Assembly (NCBI GenBank): GCA_002691835.1
Contig: NZJA01000041.1
Span: 1-18,732, forward strand
Origin: Planctomycetota bacterium
GTDB taxonomy: Bacteria > Planctomycetota > UBA8108 > UBA1146
DNA: 18,732 bases
Reading direction: 5' to 3'
Notes under the pieces: model-generated
Told to the model about the DNA's origin: nothing
Databases searched by the model: none
What the model saw: the letters and a program-made list of their open reading frames with translations, nothing else
Position numbers and translations under genes: made by a program
Part shown: piece by piece, positions 8,601 to 14,394 of the stretch
Position numbering within the stretch: the stretch's first letter is position 1
Layout: every line of letters begins with the position of its first letter

Positions 8601-8929
8601 TGATTGCTGGAGCTCTAATCAATCCCTTTGAAGGCCTCAATCGCCGCAATAACAAGATAAAATCCGCTGAAGGCGCATTTACCATCGCGAACTCTGCTTT
8701 TGAATTTAAGGGAATGGGTTCATTGAAACTCGATAGTCCTACCGGTGCCATTTTCGGAAAAGGAAAGTTCCTTTTTGACACATCCATCGACTTGATTTTC
8801 GAACCCCAAACACTCGGTGGCACCCCTTTGATTTCAGATATTGCAAATCGCTTGCTGCGATTCAGGGTTGTCGGAACTATTGAGGACCCTGAAATCACGG
8901 TTCGCAAGGTCAAGCAACAGGAGCTGTAG
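5645..8929 (+). CDS. Large AsmA/YhdP/TamB-like envelope protein with repeated beta modules
   Basis: The 1094-residue protein has a basic cytoplasmic tail (1-33), one transmembrane helix (about 34-53), and a long beta-rich presumed periplasmic part. This matches the AsmA-like superfamily, whose members are thought to form hydrophobic grooves that move phospholipid across the periplasm. A repeated module is clear: IWDRYNPSG (278-286), IWDTYNPSG (395-403) and IYDDYSPTG (508-516), then a degenerate copy near 627-635. Each is followed about 45 residues later by a P-Y-P-L-x-x-I-x-G-E-I type strand (437, 551, 672). The C-terminal domain (about 930-1094), with DGSFRISNGNLARIP and IPLIAGALINPF, resembles the AsmA C-terminal domain. 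The GTG start overlaps the alr stop (GTGA), so translation is probably coupled. The lipid-transport role is inferred from the superfamily. Confidence 0.85.
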   Translation: MNDSPEMDSNEPVPLPKGVVKPTRTRQLALRRHRIILFLLLPVLFAGVLFWVAERALSPEQLYLRTQSLLEERIATGFSLEKVQWQWPGSILLEDLVIYAPQGSRFPELLKIGQLDLDLSLLSLFAGQFKIERVELDGSTIVLERDDFGDLTLLSVVRSSTAPLQGPVTLEDSLKQAERTVIQPPEFVIRNLDVQTCPDTVAHSPGGLDISQLRLEVSAEDPELWEMDGVSFDPSVKSIRLDGGGRLSLGDFELVLEVAELSLDEELRQRIPPALRQIWDRYNPSGIASLRHELFFRDAREIRNSMTVNISEGELRLTEPAVTLESLSGELTITPEAISFRNPLTGKVFGADARLEGAIDLETLQPGSSDLRASLEGLAFEPRIYEILPDQGKKIWDTYNPSGEFDFSIEAVGEEFPPQISEISVMLRKADGNYAPYPYPLRDIDGEIRYTPNLLEIDLEGGLPETPVRARGSFETVAFGERHLLIEGFGIPIDDRVRTALGDRFSGIYDDYSPTGISDLAITLERQKLGDPLDLKVIVKPTRASLSHKFFPYRIDEVQGEIIFDISGKKLLLRDLIGQHGISPINLSAGYVDLVTGDMELPIESQRLVPDEDLLAALPDDVEARLRSLDILNGGGALETVVELYRKDQPKIAVYVRSRVIEPLQLKYSALPYPLIFHGGQVVYSSTEERVRLDDLYTDPTASPIIRVSGEIGPDDSAIPLGFNSTLMAIGLSIEEGPDSRGLALDEQKLVSSLPPDPKSFVEKMNLSGQVTGSLNVVHRYGTNSNGEGTQIVEYDARGKLKNGGLDFGLNAEELFADFELHGGIEPGSGHTFSGQLQNLSLNFNKFLATVPEDRTLDFTYGVTHPRLTPQGAESYELPTSWVLDRIPSDRSRLFQAEIGPASIYGGTLDGFFFVDLGDLDGSYAGEILVDSLQLAEGSANLFGRPDIAGSTSIDTRFAGIVGVKGSTIGDGSFRISNGNLARIPLIAGALINPFEGLNRRNNKIKSAEGAFTIANSAFEFKGMGSLKLDSPTGAIFGKGKFLFDTSIDLIFEPQTLGGTPLISDIANRLLRFRVVGTIEDPEITVRKVKQQEL

Positions 8930-8945
8930 ATCTGCCCCTCAGGAC

Positions 8946-8969
8946 GAATCTTTTTTTGACGCAAGATTC
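8946..8969. repeat. 7-bp inverted repeat at a convergent gene junction
   Basis: GAATCTT (8946-8952) and AAGATTC (8963-8969) form a perfect 7-bp inverted repeat with a T-rich loop. It sits in the 38-base gap between the convergent AsmA-like and receiver-protein genes and overlaps the latter's stop codon. A T run is present, but inside the loop rather than after the stem, and the stem is AT-rich. I call it only a possible weak bidirectional termination element. An octamer TGACGCAA also occurs twice here (8957-8964 and 8973-8980). Confidence 0.35.
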
Positions 8970-10566
8970 ATCTGACGCAAACCAGATTCTTGACCGCTGC
9001 AATAAATTTTTCCGCCTCTATCGGTTTCCCCATAAAATGAGTCACCCCATTAAGAACGTCGACATGCTTCGAGCCTTCCAGGCGATATCCCGATACGAGA
9101 AGGACAGGAATAAAGAGGCCTTTCTTTCGTAGTTCACGCACGAACCGAACACCATCTGTAATATTTTCTCCAAGGCGAATATCCGTGATTAACAGGTCAT
9201 ATTTCTGAATCTCGTCTGACTCCAGGCCGACATTGGTGGAGAGCCCAGTGCATTGCACTCCTTCACGCTCCAGCAACAGAATCATCAACTTCCGTATCGA
9301 ATCGTTATCTTCGATAATGAGACAACTCAATTCTCGCGATTGAAACTCTTCCTCCACGGAATCATTAAGACTCTCTCTATCTGGAACAGGACTCGCAGAT
9401 TCAGAAAGTGCTCGGTATTCCTGGAGTGCCTGCTCACCAGCATTTTTTTTATTGGAGTTGCTTTCAGCAGCCTCTAGTAATTCTTCGGCAATCCTGATGG
9501 GCCAATGGATTCCCTCGCCGGTATTGGCATTCGCAACGCCAATCGGCAAAGGATCCTCTGCGAATTCGAGATGATCTCTCTCGACCTTTAACGAGATGTT
9601 ATTTTTTTTCGCCCTGATCGAACTGACAAATACCAAAACCAGATAATTCATCACCACCAGAATGATGAGACTCCAAAAATACCACCCTCTTCGAGTACTC
9701 AGCTCTCTTAAATGTTGAGAGGAGAGGCTATCAATCTCCGAGATAAAATCGTCCAGTTGGCTAAAATATATCGCGCTGGATTTTCTAAGGCCCCCGATTG
9801 CTTTTGAGAACTCAGCTTTGAACTTGTCATCTTCCAGAATACTTCGGGCCTGAACTCCATGATCAAAATCTCGCCACTCAATGATCTGATGTGCGAGTTG
9901 AGAACAGAACTGCTCTCCTGATTCAATCCACCGTTTCTGTAAAGTCCGGTACTCAGCAGATTCTATTTCCTGAGCGTGGATTTCCTGCTGGATATGATCA
10001 AGGTATTGAGAAAGGGGAGAAGCCCAGCTCAGTTTGCTGGATCTTCCTGAGGCGTTTTTTTCGAAATCACATGAAGCGCAAATCTTGCAATCCGGCAGGC
10101 AGGTATCGATCCGCCCCTGCATTCTCTTCAGATTTCTTCGAATCACCTCCCCAAGGGTCTCTCGCAAATCCACAGAGTCGGGATCCGATGCCAACATCAA
10201 ATCCCAAGCTTCAGAGGTAATTCGGATGTCTTCATTAACCAGTTCCTGAATGTCGCTCTGCCAGTGATCAACGGGGTCCGCTCGATCCGATGCGCCAAGC
10301 TTCGATAGGTCATCCTGATTATTCTGAGACTCGAGTGAGATCTGGAATCCAAACTCCACCACTTGGGTCCATTCCGCACGATCTATGTTCGATTTGACCA
10401 CCATGAATATGGCCAAACTCCATACGGCAAGAAGAACTAGTGAATACCTGCTCGGATTCAGTGCCAAAACTCCACGATTCAACCGCCTCTGCAGATTTTG
10501 TATTTGGGTACTTTTCAGGAAAGTAGTCTTCGCTGTGTCGGCCAAACGATTTGAGGGCCTCCGCAT
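8968..10566 (-). CDS. Two-TM sensor-like membrane protein with C-terminal response-regulator receiver domain, no kinase
   Basis: From the ATG at 10564-10566 the product is 532 residues. Positions below are for the longer frame starting at 10728; subtract 54 for this start. Transmembrane helices lie at about 95-112 and 349-371 and flank a mostly helical, presumably periplasmic domain of about 235 residues. That domain contains C210-x3-C-x2-C-x2-C220, a possible metal or disulfide site. A cytosolic linker leads to a receiver domain (about 467-586) with the acidic pair E473/D474, phospho-acceptor D516 (LLITDIRLG), switch S546 and K568 (GKPI). All key receiver residues are intact. There is no HAMP, dimerisation-phosphotransfer or ATPase domain, and no kinase gene nearby. 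The start is uncertain: the long frame overlaps the divergent ftcD gene, and the chosen ATG has only a weak ribosome site. Confidence 0.8.
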   Translation of the reverse strand: MRRPSNRLADTAKTTFLKSTQIQNLQRRLNRGVLALNPSRYSLVLLAVWSLAIFMVVKSNIDRAEWTQVVEFGFQISLESQNNQDDLSKLGASDRADPVDHWQSDIQELVNEDIRITSEAWDLMLASDPDSVDLRETLGEVIRRNLKRMQGRIDTCLPDCKICASCDFEKNASGRSSKLSWASPLSQYLDHIQQEIHAQEIESAEYRTLQKRWIESGEQFCSQLAHQIIEWRDFDHGVQARSILEDDKFKAEFSKAIGGLRKSSAIYFSQLDDFISEIDSLSSQHLRELSTRRGWYFWSLIILVVMNYLVLVFVSSIRAKKNNISLKVERDHLEFAEDPLPIGVANANTGEGIHWPIRIAEELLEAAESNSNKKNAGEQALQEYRALSESASPVPDRESLNDSVEEEFQSRELSCLIIEDNDSIRKLMILLLEREGVQCTGLSTNVGLESDEIQKYDLLITDIRLGENITDGVRFVRELRKKGLFIPVLLVSGYRLEGSKHVDVLNGVTHFMGKPIEAEKFIAAVKNLVCVR

Positions 10567-10689
10567 ATCCCAAAACGGCGGAATTCTCCAACTTTGACGA
10601 AAATCCCTGTTTCGCAGGGCAGAAGTCGTCTCTGAGAGATCAGCTCGGATAACTCGATTCGATCCCTGATCTGGAGCATGATGTGCAGC

Positions 10690-10695
10690 AGGAGG
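10690..10695 (+). promoter_or_regulatory. Ribosome binding site fixing the ftcD start
   Basis: AGGAGG lies five bases before the ATG at 10701. It chooses this start over the in-frame ATG at 10683, which has no such site and would add only six residues ahead of the family's conserved N-terminus. Confidence 0.85.
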
Positions 10696-10700
10696 TCTCC

Positions 10701-12542
10701 ATGTCTGACCATGATCCAAATTCCCCATTGATCGAATGCGTTCCCAATATCTCGGAAGGCAGAGATCAGCAAAAAATTTCTCAAATCGTCGCTGCCGCCA
10801 CAGCGGTTCCAGGAGTTCGCTGCCTGGATGTCGATTCTGGATCGGATACCCACAGAACCGTCATCACACTTGTGGGAGCACCCAAACCGATGGCTGAAGC
10901 CGCGTTTCAGTTGGTCCGCAAGGCTTCGGAGCTGATCGATATGAGTCAGCATCAAGGAGCCCATGCTCGCCATGGGGCCACCGATGTATGCCCATTCATT
11001 CCAGTCAGCGGTGCCACTATGGATGATTGCATCGAAGTCGCCAAAGCCGTTGGCAAACGCATCGGCGAGGAGCTTGAAATCCCTGTTTACATGTATGATC
11101 GTGCGGCTCTTAGAGAAGACCGTAGATCCCTTGCCGATGTTCGCAGAGGTGAATACGAAGCACTCGCCGAAAAAATGCAAGACCCTGACTGGGTGCCTGA
11201 TTTCGGCCCTGCAGAGTTCAAGCCAGGACCCGGGGTCGTCACCGTAGGTGCCAGAGAATTCCTGATCGCCTACAACGTCAATTTGAATACCCGAGACAAA
11301 CCCAAAGCCGATGACTTGGCTATGGAAATCAGAGAAAAAGGTCGTGCCGTTCGTATCGACCAGAAAACACCCTACTACTCCAGTGGTAAACTCTTGCGAT
11401 ACTCGACCTCTGATCAACAGTGGCCATCGAACTTGACTGGGGAGATCTTTGATTCCAGAGAAGCTCTCGATCAACATCTGAAAGACAACAGAACCAGCCT
11501 CGCCGAAGAATGTTCTTTTTTCGGACAAGATCCGAATGCTCTCGACGGGGAAATGGTGATGAAGCGCGGCACCTTTGAACACTGTCGGGCTGTTGGCTGG
11601 GTCATTCCTGAATATGGCTGTGCACAAATCTCTATCAATCTGACCGACTTCAACATCACCAACATGCACCATGTCGTCGATGCCTGCAGAGACCTTGCAG
11701 AATCACGAGGCCTCGTCATTACGGGATCCGAGTTGGTGGGAGTGGTTCCATATCGGGCGATTCGTGAGAGCGGCGAACATTACCTGCAAAGCCAAGGATC
11801 CAGTTGCGGAATCCCCACAAAAGACATCATCGACACTGCCATTCAATCTCTCGGGCTTGCGGATCTGTCTCCCTTTGATGTTGAAGCGACAGTTCTGGGA
11901 ATGCCTACCACTCGGGGTGAGCTGACAGGAATGGAAATCCATGCGTTTACAGATGAAGTTTCCCGTGACTCACCCGCACCTGGCGGCGGTTCGATCGCAG
12001 CTTTAGCTGGATCCCTCGGTGCTGCTCTGAGTTCGATGGTTGCGAATCTGACCTTTGCCAAACGCAAATACCGTAAGCGACAGCCAGAGATGGAAGAGCT
12101 GGCCCGCCATGCACAGAAACTGAAAAACGACCTTCTTCTGGCAGTGGATGAAGACACGGCAGCGTTTGAACAAGTTCTTGTCGCAATGCGACTTCCTCAA
12201 GGAAATCCTGAACAGGAAGAGACGCGGCTGAAGGCCATTGAGGCGGGATACCGACATGCCACGGAGGTCCCAATGAATACGGCAAGGCTCTGCCTGGAAG
12301 TACTGGAACTGGCCCATGAGGCGGTTGGCAGAGGCATGCCAGCGAGCATCACAGATGCTGGTACCGCTTGCTGGATGGCCCGTGCGGGTGTCGAAAGTGC
12401 CCTTTATAACGTGAGAGTCAATCTCGGTGAACTTCAGGATTCCGACTGGAAATCAGCGATTATTGAGGAAACGGTCAAAATTTCTGCCCAAGCAGACCAA
12501 ATCCTGAGGGAATCGCGGTCCCAAGTTGATAAAATCCTTTGA
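10701..12542 (+). CDS. ftcD: Bifunctional glutamate formiminotransferase / formiminotetrahydrofolate cyclodeaminase
   Basis: The 613-residue protein fuses both activities, as in mammalian FTCD (541 residues). The N-terminal formiminotransferase (about 10-395) moves the formimino group from N-formimino-L-glutamate, a histidine breakdown product, to tetrahydrofolate. It starts with ECVPNISEG (12-20) and has HQGAHARHGATDVCPFIP with His88 equivalent to catalytic His82 of the mammalian enzyme, then WVPDFGP (164-170). The C-terminal cyclodeaminase (about 412-613) converts 5-formimino-THF to 5,10-methenyl-THF and ammonia; it shows SPAPGGGSIAALAGSLGAAL (424-443) and AVDEDTAAFE (481-490). Between GR (214-215) and CRAVGW (295-300) there are roughly 65 more residues than in the human protein. 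No other histidine-utilisation gene is in the window. The protein is cytosolic. Confidence 0.96.
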   Translation: MSDHDPNSPLIECVPNISEGRDQQKISQIVAAATAVPGVRCLDVDSGSDTHRTVITLVGAPKPMAEAAFQLVRKASELIDMSQHQGAHARHGATDVCPFIPVSGATMDDCIEVAKAVGKRIGEELEIPVYMYDRAALREDRRSLADVRRGEYEALAEKMQDPDWVPDFGPAEFKPGPGVVTVGAREFLIAYNVNLNTRDKPKADDLAMEIREKGRAVRIDQKTPYYSSGKLLRYSTSDQQWPSNLTGEIFDSREALDQHLKDNRTSLAEECSFFGQDPNALDGEMVMKRGTFEHCRAVGWVIPEYGCAQISINLTDFNITNMHHVVDACRDLAESRGLVITGSELVGVVPYRAIRESGEHYLQSQGSSCGIPTKDIIDTAIQSLGLADLSPFDVEATVLGMPTTRGELTGMEIHAFTDEVSRDSPAPGGGSIAALAGSLGAALSSMVANLTFAKRKYRKRQPEMEELARHAQKLKNDLLLAVDEDTAAFEQVLVAMRLPQGNPEQEETRLKAIEAGYRHATEVPMNTARLCLEVLELAHEAVGRGMPASITDAGTACWMARAGVESALYNVRVNLGELQDSDWKSAIIEETVKISAQADQILRESRSQVDKIL

Positions 12543-12624
12543 ACGGCTGGAACTCACCTGATTCTGAGGGGTTCATCCTTGGTGGACTGTTTGGGTTCAT
12601 CGATTGTTTCTTGAGAGGAAGACC

Positions 12625-13449
12625 ATGAAGGTTTACTTAATAATTGTAGGTATTCTTTGCGTATTCAGCGTAGCCTCATTCCTGCAGCAAAAAGGCACTA
12701 TTGAAGAAGCGATGTTCGAACTGGAAAAGTCGAACAACACGATCCAAGTCTTAAAAGAGCGAATCGAAACTTTGGAAAATCAGGAGAAGAGCGAGTCTCA
12801 GGTCTTCTCATACACCGGTGCAGTCGCTACTTCGGAAGCAGACATCCCCGAAGAGCTTGTCACCGCTTTGGCGACTCGTCTCTCACAAGATCCTGCCAGT
12901 ATGAGAGCGATCGCTCGGGAAGTCCCACGCAACCAAAACAGTTCTGACAGTGGTGCCCTTGCAGGGATCACCGCCAACGAATTTGATTCAAAAATTCGTG
13001 ACACTATTGAAGCGATCGAGGAAGCAGATAGAGCCGAGCGGATGCAGAGAATGCAAGATCGCGCCCTCGAGAGATCTGCTGAGCGAGCCAACAACATCGC
13101 TGAGCAGTTAGGGCTTGACGCCCGTACCGCTGAAGAGTTTTCAACTTTGATGGTTGATCATTCTTCCGAGCGAATGCAGATCATGCTCGAATCGCGTGAG
13201 CTGGATCTTGGAAGAAGCGAAACCAGAAACCTCCTCAACCAAGTTCGCGAAGAACAAAATAAAGAAATCTCTGGTATTCTGACTTCCAGCCAATACGAGC
13301 AGTATCAGGAGATCCCACAGGACGATTGGGGCCGCCGAAGCGGCCGTGGCAATAGTTCTCCACCTTCCTCCAATAACAATGGAAACAGTAATTCAGGTGG
13401 TACCTCCGGTGGTGGCAATAATGGTTCTGGTCGCAATAGCGGCCCCTGA
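12625..13449 (+). CDS. Membrane-anchored CpxP/Spy-like helical protein with Asn/Ser/Gly-rich tail
   Basis: The 274-residue product has one N-terminal hydrophobic helix (about 3-20, uncleaved anchor or signal) and a coiled-coil stretch (about 25-57). A helical domain (about 115-228), very rich in Glu, Arg, Gln and Met, follows. Its end, GILTSSQYEQYQE (217-229), recalls the LTxxQ motif of periplasmic CpxP/Spy-type proteins. The tail (239-274) is low complexity, made of Gly, Ser, Asn and Pro. A periplasmic chaperone-like or regulatory-binding role is possible, but the similarity is in pattern only. The ATG at 12625 is preferred over the in-frame ATG at 12604 because GAGAGGAA (12613-12620) precedes it and the hydrophobic helix then starts the protein. 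It lies 82 bases after ftcD; co-transcription is possible. Confidence 0.8.
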   Translation: MKVYLIIVGILCVFSVASFLQQKGTIEEAMFELEKSNNTIQVLKERIETLENQEKSESQVFSYTGAVATSEADIPEELVTALATRLSQDPASMRAIAREVPRNQNSSDSGALAGITANEFDSKIRDTIEAIEEADRAERMQRMQDRALERSAERANNIAEQLGLDARTAEEFSTLMVDHSSERMQIMLESRELDLGRSETRNLLNQVREEQNKEISGILTSSQYEQYQEIPQDDWGRRSGRGNSSPPSSNNNGNSNSGGTSGGGNNGSGRNSGP

Positions 13450-13494
13450 TCCAAAACCTGTTGCGCAAGCATCTCTGCAGGAGGAGTCATATCC

Positions 13495-13962
13495 ATGCTC
13501 AAGACTGAGAAGGACTACACGGATCCTTTCGTCAGGCAGCTCAGCCTGTTCCTTGACAACCGCGTCGGAAAACTGCGTGAAATCCTTCGACATCTGACCT
13601 CTGAGGACATCCTTGTGCACTCCCTTTCAGTGGTCGACAGTGCTGACCACGCGATCGTCAGACTCATCGTCGATCGTGTGGGAACCGCATATGATGCTCT
13701 TGAGGAAAATGGGGTCCCGACTTCCGTCAATCAGATCCTGGCAGTAGAAGTTCCCAATGAGCGCGCAGGAATCCGAATGATCTGCCGAAGCCTGATCCAA
13801 GCCGAGATAAATATTCATTACGCATATCCGATGCTGACCCGACCTCACGGGTTCGGAGTTCTCCTGATCCACGTCGATGAAAATGAGACCGCCAGAAACC
13901 TGCTTCTCGGAGACGGCTTCAATCTGCTCGATGAGAGTGATCTGGGACTCGCTGGGGTATAA
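13495..13962 (+). CDS. Stand-alone tandem ACT-domain protein
   Basis: The 155-residue protein is built of two ACT-like ligand-binding domains (about 12-82 and 83-155) and nothing else. The first has QLSLFLDNRVGKLREILRHL, the standard ACT strand-turn-helix with the N-R-x-G turn (22-25), and SVVDSADHAIVRLIV. The second has AGIRMICRSLIQAEINIHYA. Such proteins usually bind amino acids and regulate an enzyme or act as sensors; a planctomycete-type family of this architecture carries the AEINI-YAYP segment seen here. No catalytic domain or amino-acid biosynthesis gene is adjacent, so ligand and partner are unknown. The ATG at 13495 has GGAGGAG about eight bases upstream. It lies 45 bases after the coiled-coil gene and is probably the last gene of that run. 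Confidence 0.88.
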   Translation: MLKTEKDYTDPFVRQLSLFLDNRVGKLREILRHLTSEDILVHSLSVVDSADHAIVRLIVDRVGTAYDALEENGVPTSVNQILAVEVPNERAGIRMICRSLIQAEINIHYAYPMLTRPHGFGVLLIHVDENETARNLLLGDGFNLLDESDLGLAGV

Positions 13963-14028
13963 AGCTCGCCGAGGTCTGGGACAGCTCTGTCCGCAGAACC
14001 TTTGATTTCCGCACATAAAAATAGGCGT

Positions 14029-14064
14029 AAAAAAACCCTCCGACCCGAGGAGTGGGTCAGAGGG
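14029..14064 (-). terminator. Strong intrinsic terminator
   Basis: Read on the minus strand, CCCTCTGACCC pairs with GGGTCGGAGGG around a 7-base loop ACTCCTC, followed directly by seven T. The stem is 11 continuous pairs in the minus-strand RNA, including one U-G wobble (14059/14041). The same position is a C-A mismatch in plus-strand RNA, and no T tract follows on the plus strand, so the element is clearly oriented to the minus strand. Confidence 0.92.
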
Positions 14065-14214
14065 TAGGTGACGACACAGAGTCGTCACAGGTGTCCCCCG
14101 CTTCTCCCGCGAAGCATCTGCGGTGAGGAACCGCAGTAAGTGTTTTGGTCTGCTGAAGCCAGCTCACGGGTGACGTCCCCCGAAGTCATTCCGAAGAGCC
14201 AAAACACGGCAAAG
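14029..14214 (-). ncRNA. Candidate free-standing structured small RNA, about 185 nt, family unknown
   Basis: A promoter and a terminator on the same strand bracket a region full of perfect inverted repeats. In 5' to 3' order of the RNA: GTGTTTTGG/CCAAAACAC (14199-14207 with 14140-14148, 9 bp, 50-nt loop holding smaller stems such as TGAC/GTCA and GCTG/CAGC); CTGCGGT/ACCGCAG (14130-14136 with 14118-14124, 7 bp, loop TCCTC); GCTTC/GAAGC (14111-14115 with 14100-14104, loop GCGGGA, extended by a wobble that exists only on this strand); GTGACGAC/GTCGTCAC (14081-14088 with 14068-14075, 8 bp, loop TCTGT); then the terminator hairpin. CGGGGGAC occurs twice (14175-14182 and 14093-14100). No coding gene follows on this strand, which argues against a cis riboswitch. 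It does not look like 6S (ends do not pair), SRP, tmRNA or RNase P RNA. The 5' end is estimated from the promoter. Confidence 0.72.
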
Positions 14215-14220
14215 AGAAAC

Positions 14221-14249
14221 TTAATATGTCTAGATTATCGGGTGGTCAA
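14221..14249 (-). promoter_or_regulatory. Sigma70-type promoter of the candidate RNA
   Basis: On the minus strand a -35 box TTGACC (14244-14249, 5 of 6 to consensus) and a -10 box TATTAA (14221-14226, 4 of 6) are separated by exactly 17 bases. The spacer also holds GATAAT. Transcription would start near 14214, just upstream of the first hairpin. Confidence 0.7.
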
Positions 14250-14269
14250 TTTCCGACTAGCCCTGCCAT

Positions 14270-14327
14270 CGATTCACCGCACTGTGGCAATGGATGTATA
14301 CGGTTGGTGGGATTTGGAAGTGAATCG
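14270..14327. repeat. 8-bp perfect inverted repeat upstream of the RNA promoter
   Basis: CGATTCAC (14270-14277) and GTGAATCG (14320-14327) are perfect inverted copies 42 bases apart, lying 21 bases upstream of the -35 box on the minus strand. They could be operator half-sites, or form a stem in the 3' untranslated RNA of the cytochrome gene. An 8-bp pair at this distance can also occur by chance. Confidence 0.35.
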
Positions 14328-14394
14328 TGTTGGGAATACTATTTCCGTCTGCCACGGATGACAGCTTAGTCCCCTGATAGCATCGACAGGAAAG

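Larger units (their letters stand above)
13963..14394. other. 432-base region without protein genes; holds a candidate RNA gene
   Basis: This gap lies between the convergent ACT gene and the cytochrome gene. No frame looks coding; the longest (73 codons, 14140-14361 plus) has no ribosome site and runs through the inverted repeats. Contents on the plus strand: a weak GGACA/TGTCC hairpin (13979-13992) that may end the ACT transcript. Contents on the minus strand: an intrinsic terminator, a chain of hairpins and a sigma70-type promoter, listed separately. The stretch 14255-14394 is the 3' flank of the cytochrome gene; apart from one inverted repeat I see nothing in it. Confidence 0.8.

Noticed and set aside
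8413..8964. 183-codon antisense frame over the 3' end of the AsmA-like gene
   Set aside because: Overlaps well-supported coding sequence in the opposite strand and has no recognisable domain.
10567..10728. 54-residue N-terminal extension of the membrane receiver protein from the ATG at 10728
   Set aside because: It would overlap the start of the divergent ftcD gene, whose start is fixed by AGGAGG, and the extra residues are low in pattern and lie before the first membrane helix.
10515..11672. 385-codon antisense frame across ftcD
   Set aside because: Lies opposite the strongly supported FtcD catalytic regions; His/Gly/Phe-rich reading without domain motifs.
14029..14214. Candidate RNA read as a c-di-AMP (ydaO) riboswitch because of CGGGGGAC
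   Set aside because: The other conserved ydaO element (GGGUGAAUC-like) is absent and no gene lies downstream on that strand.
14029..14214. Candidate RNA read as 6S RNA because of its length of about 185 nt
   Set aside because: The 5' and 3' ends do not pair into a closing stem and there is no single large central bubble.
14140..14361. 73-codon plus-strand frame in the intergenic region
   Set aside because: No ribosome site, no recognisable protein pattern, and it runs through the hairpins of the minus-strand RNA candidate.
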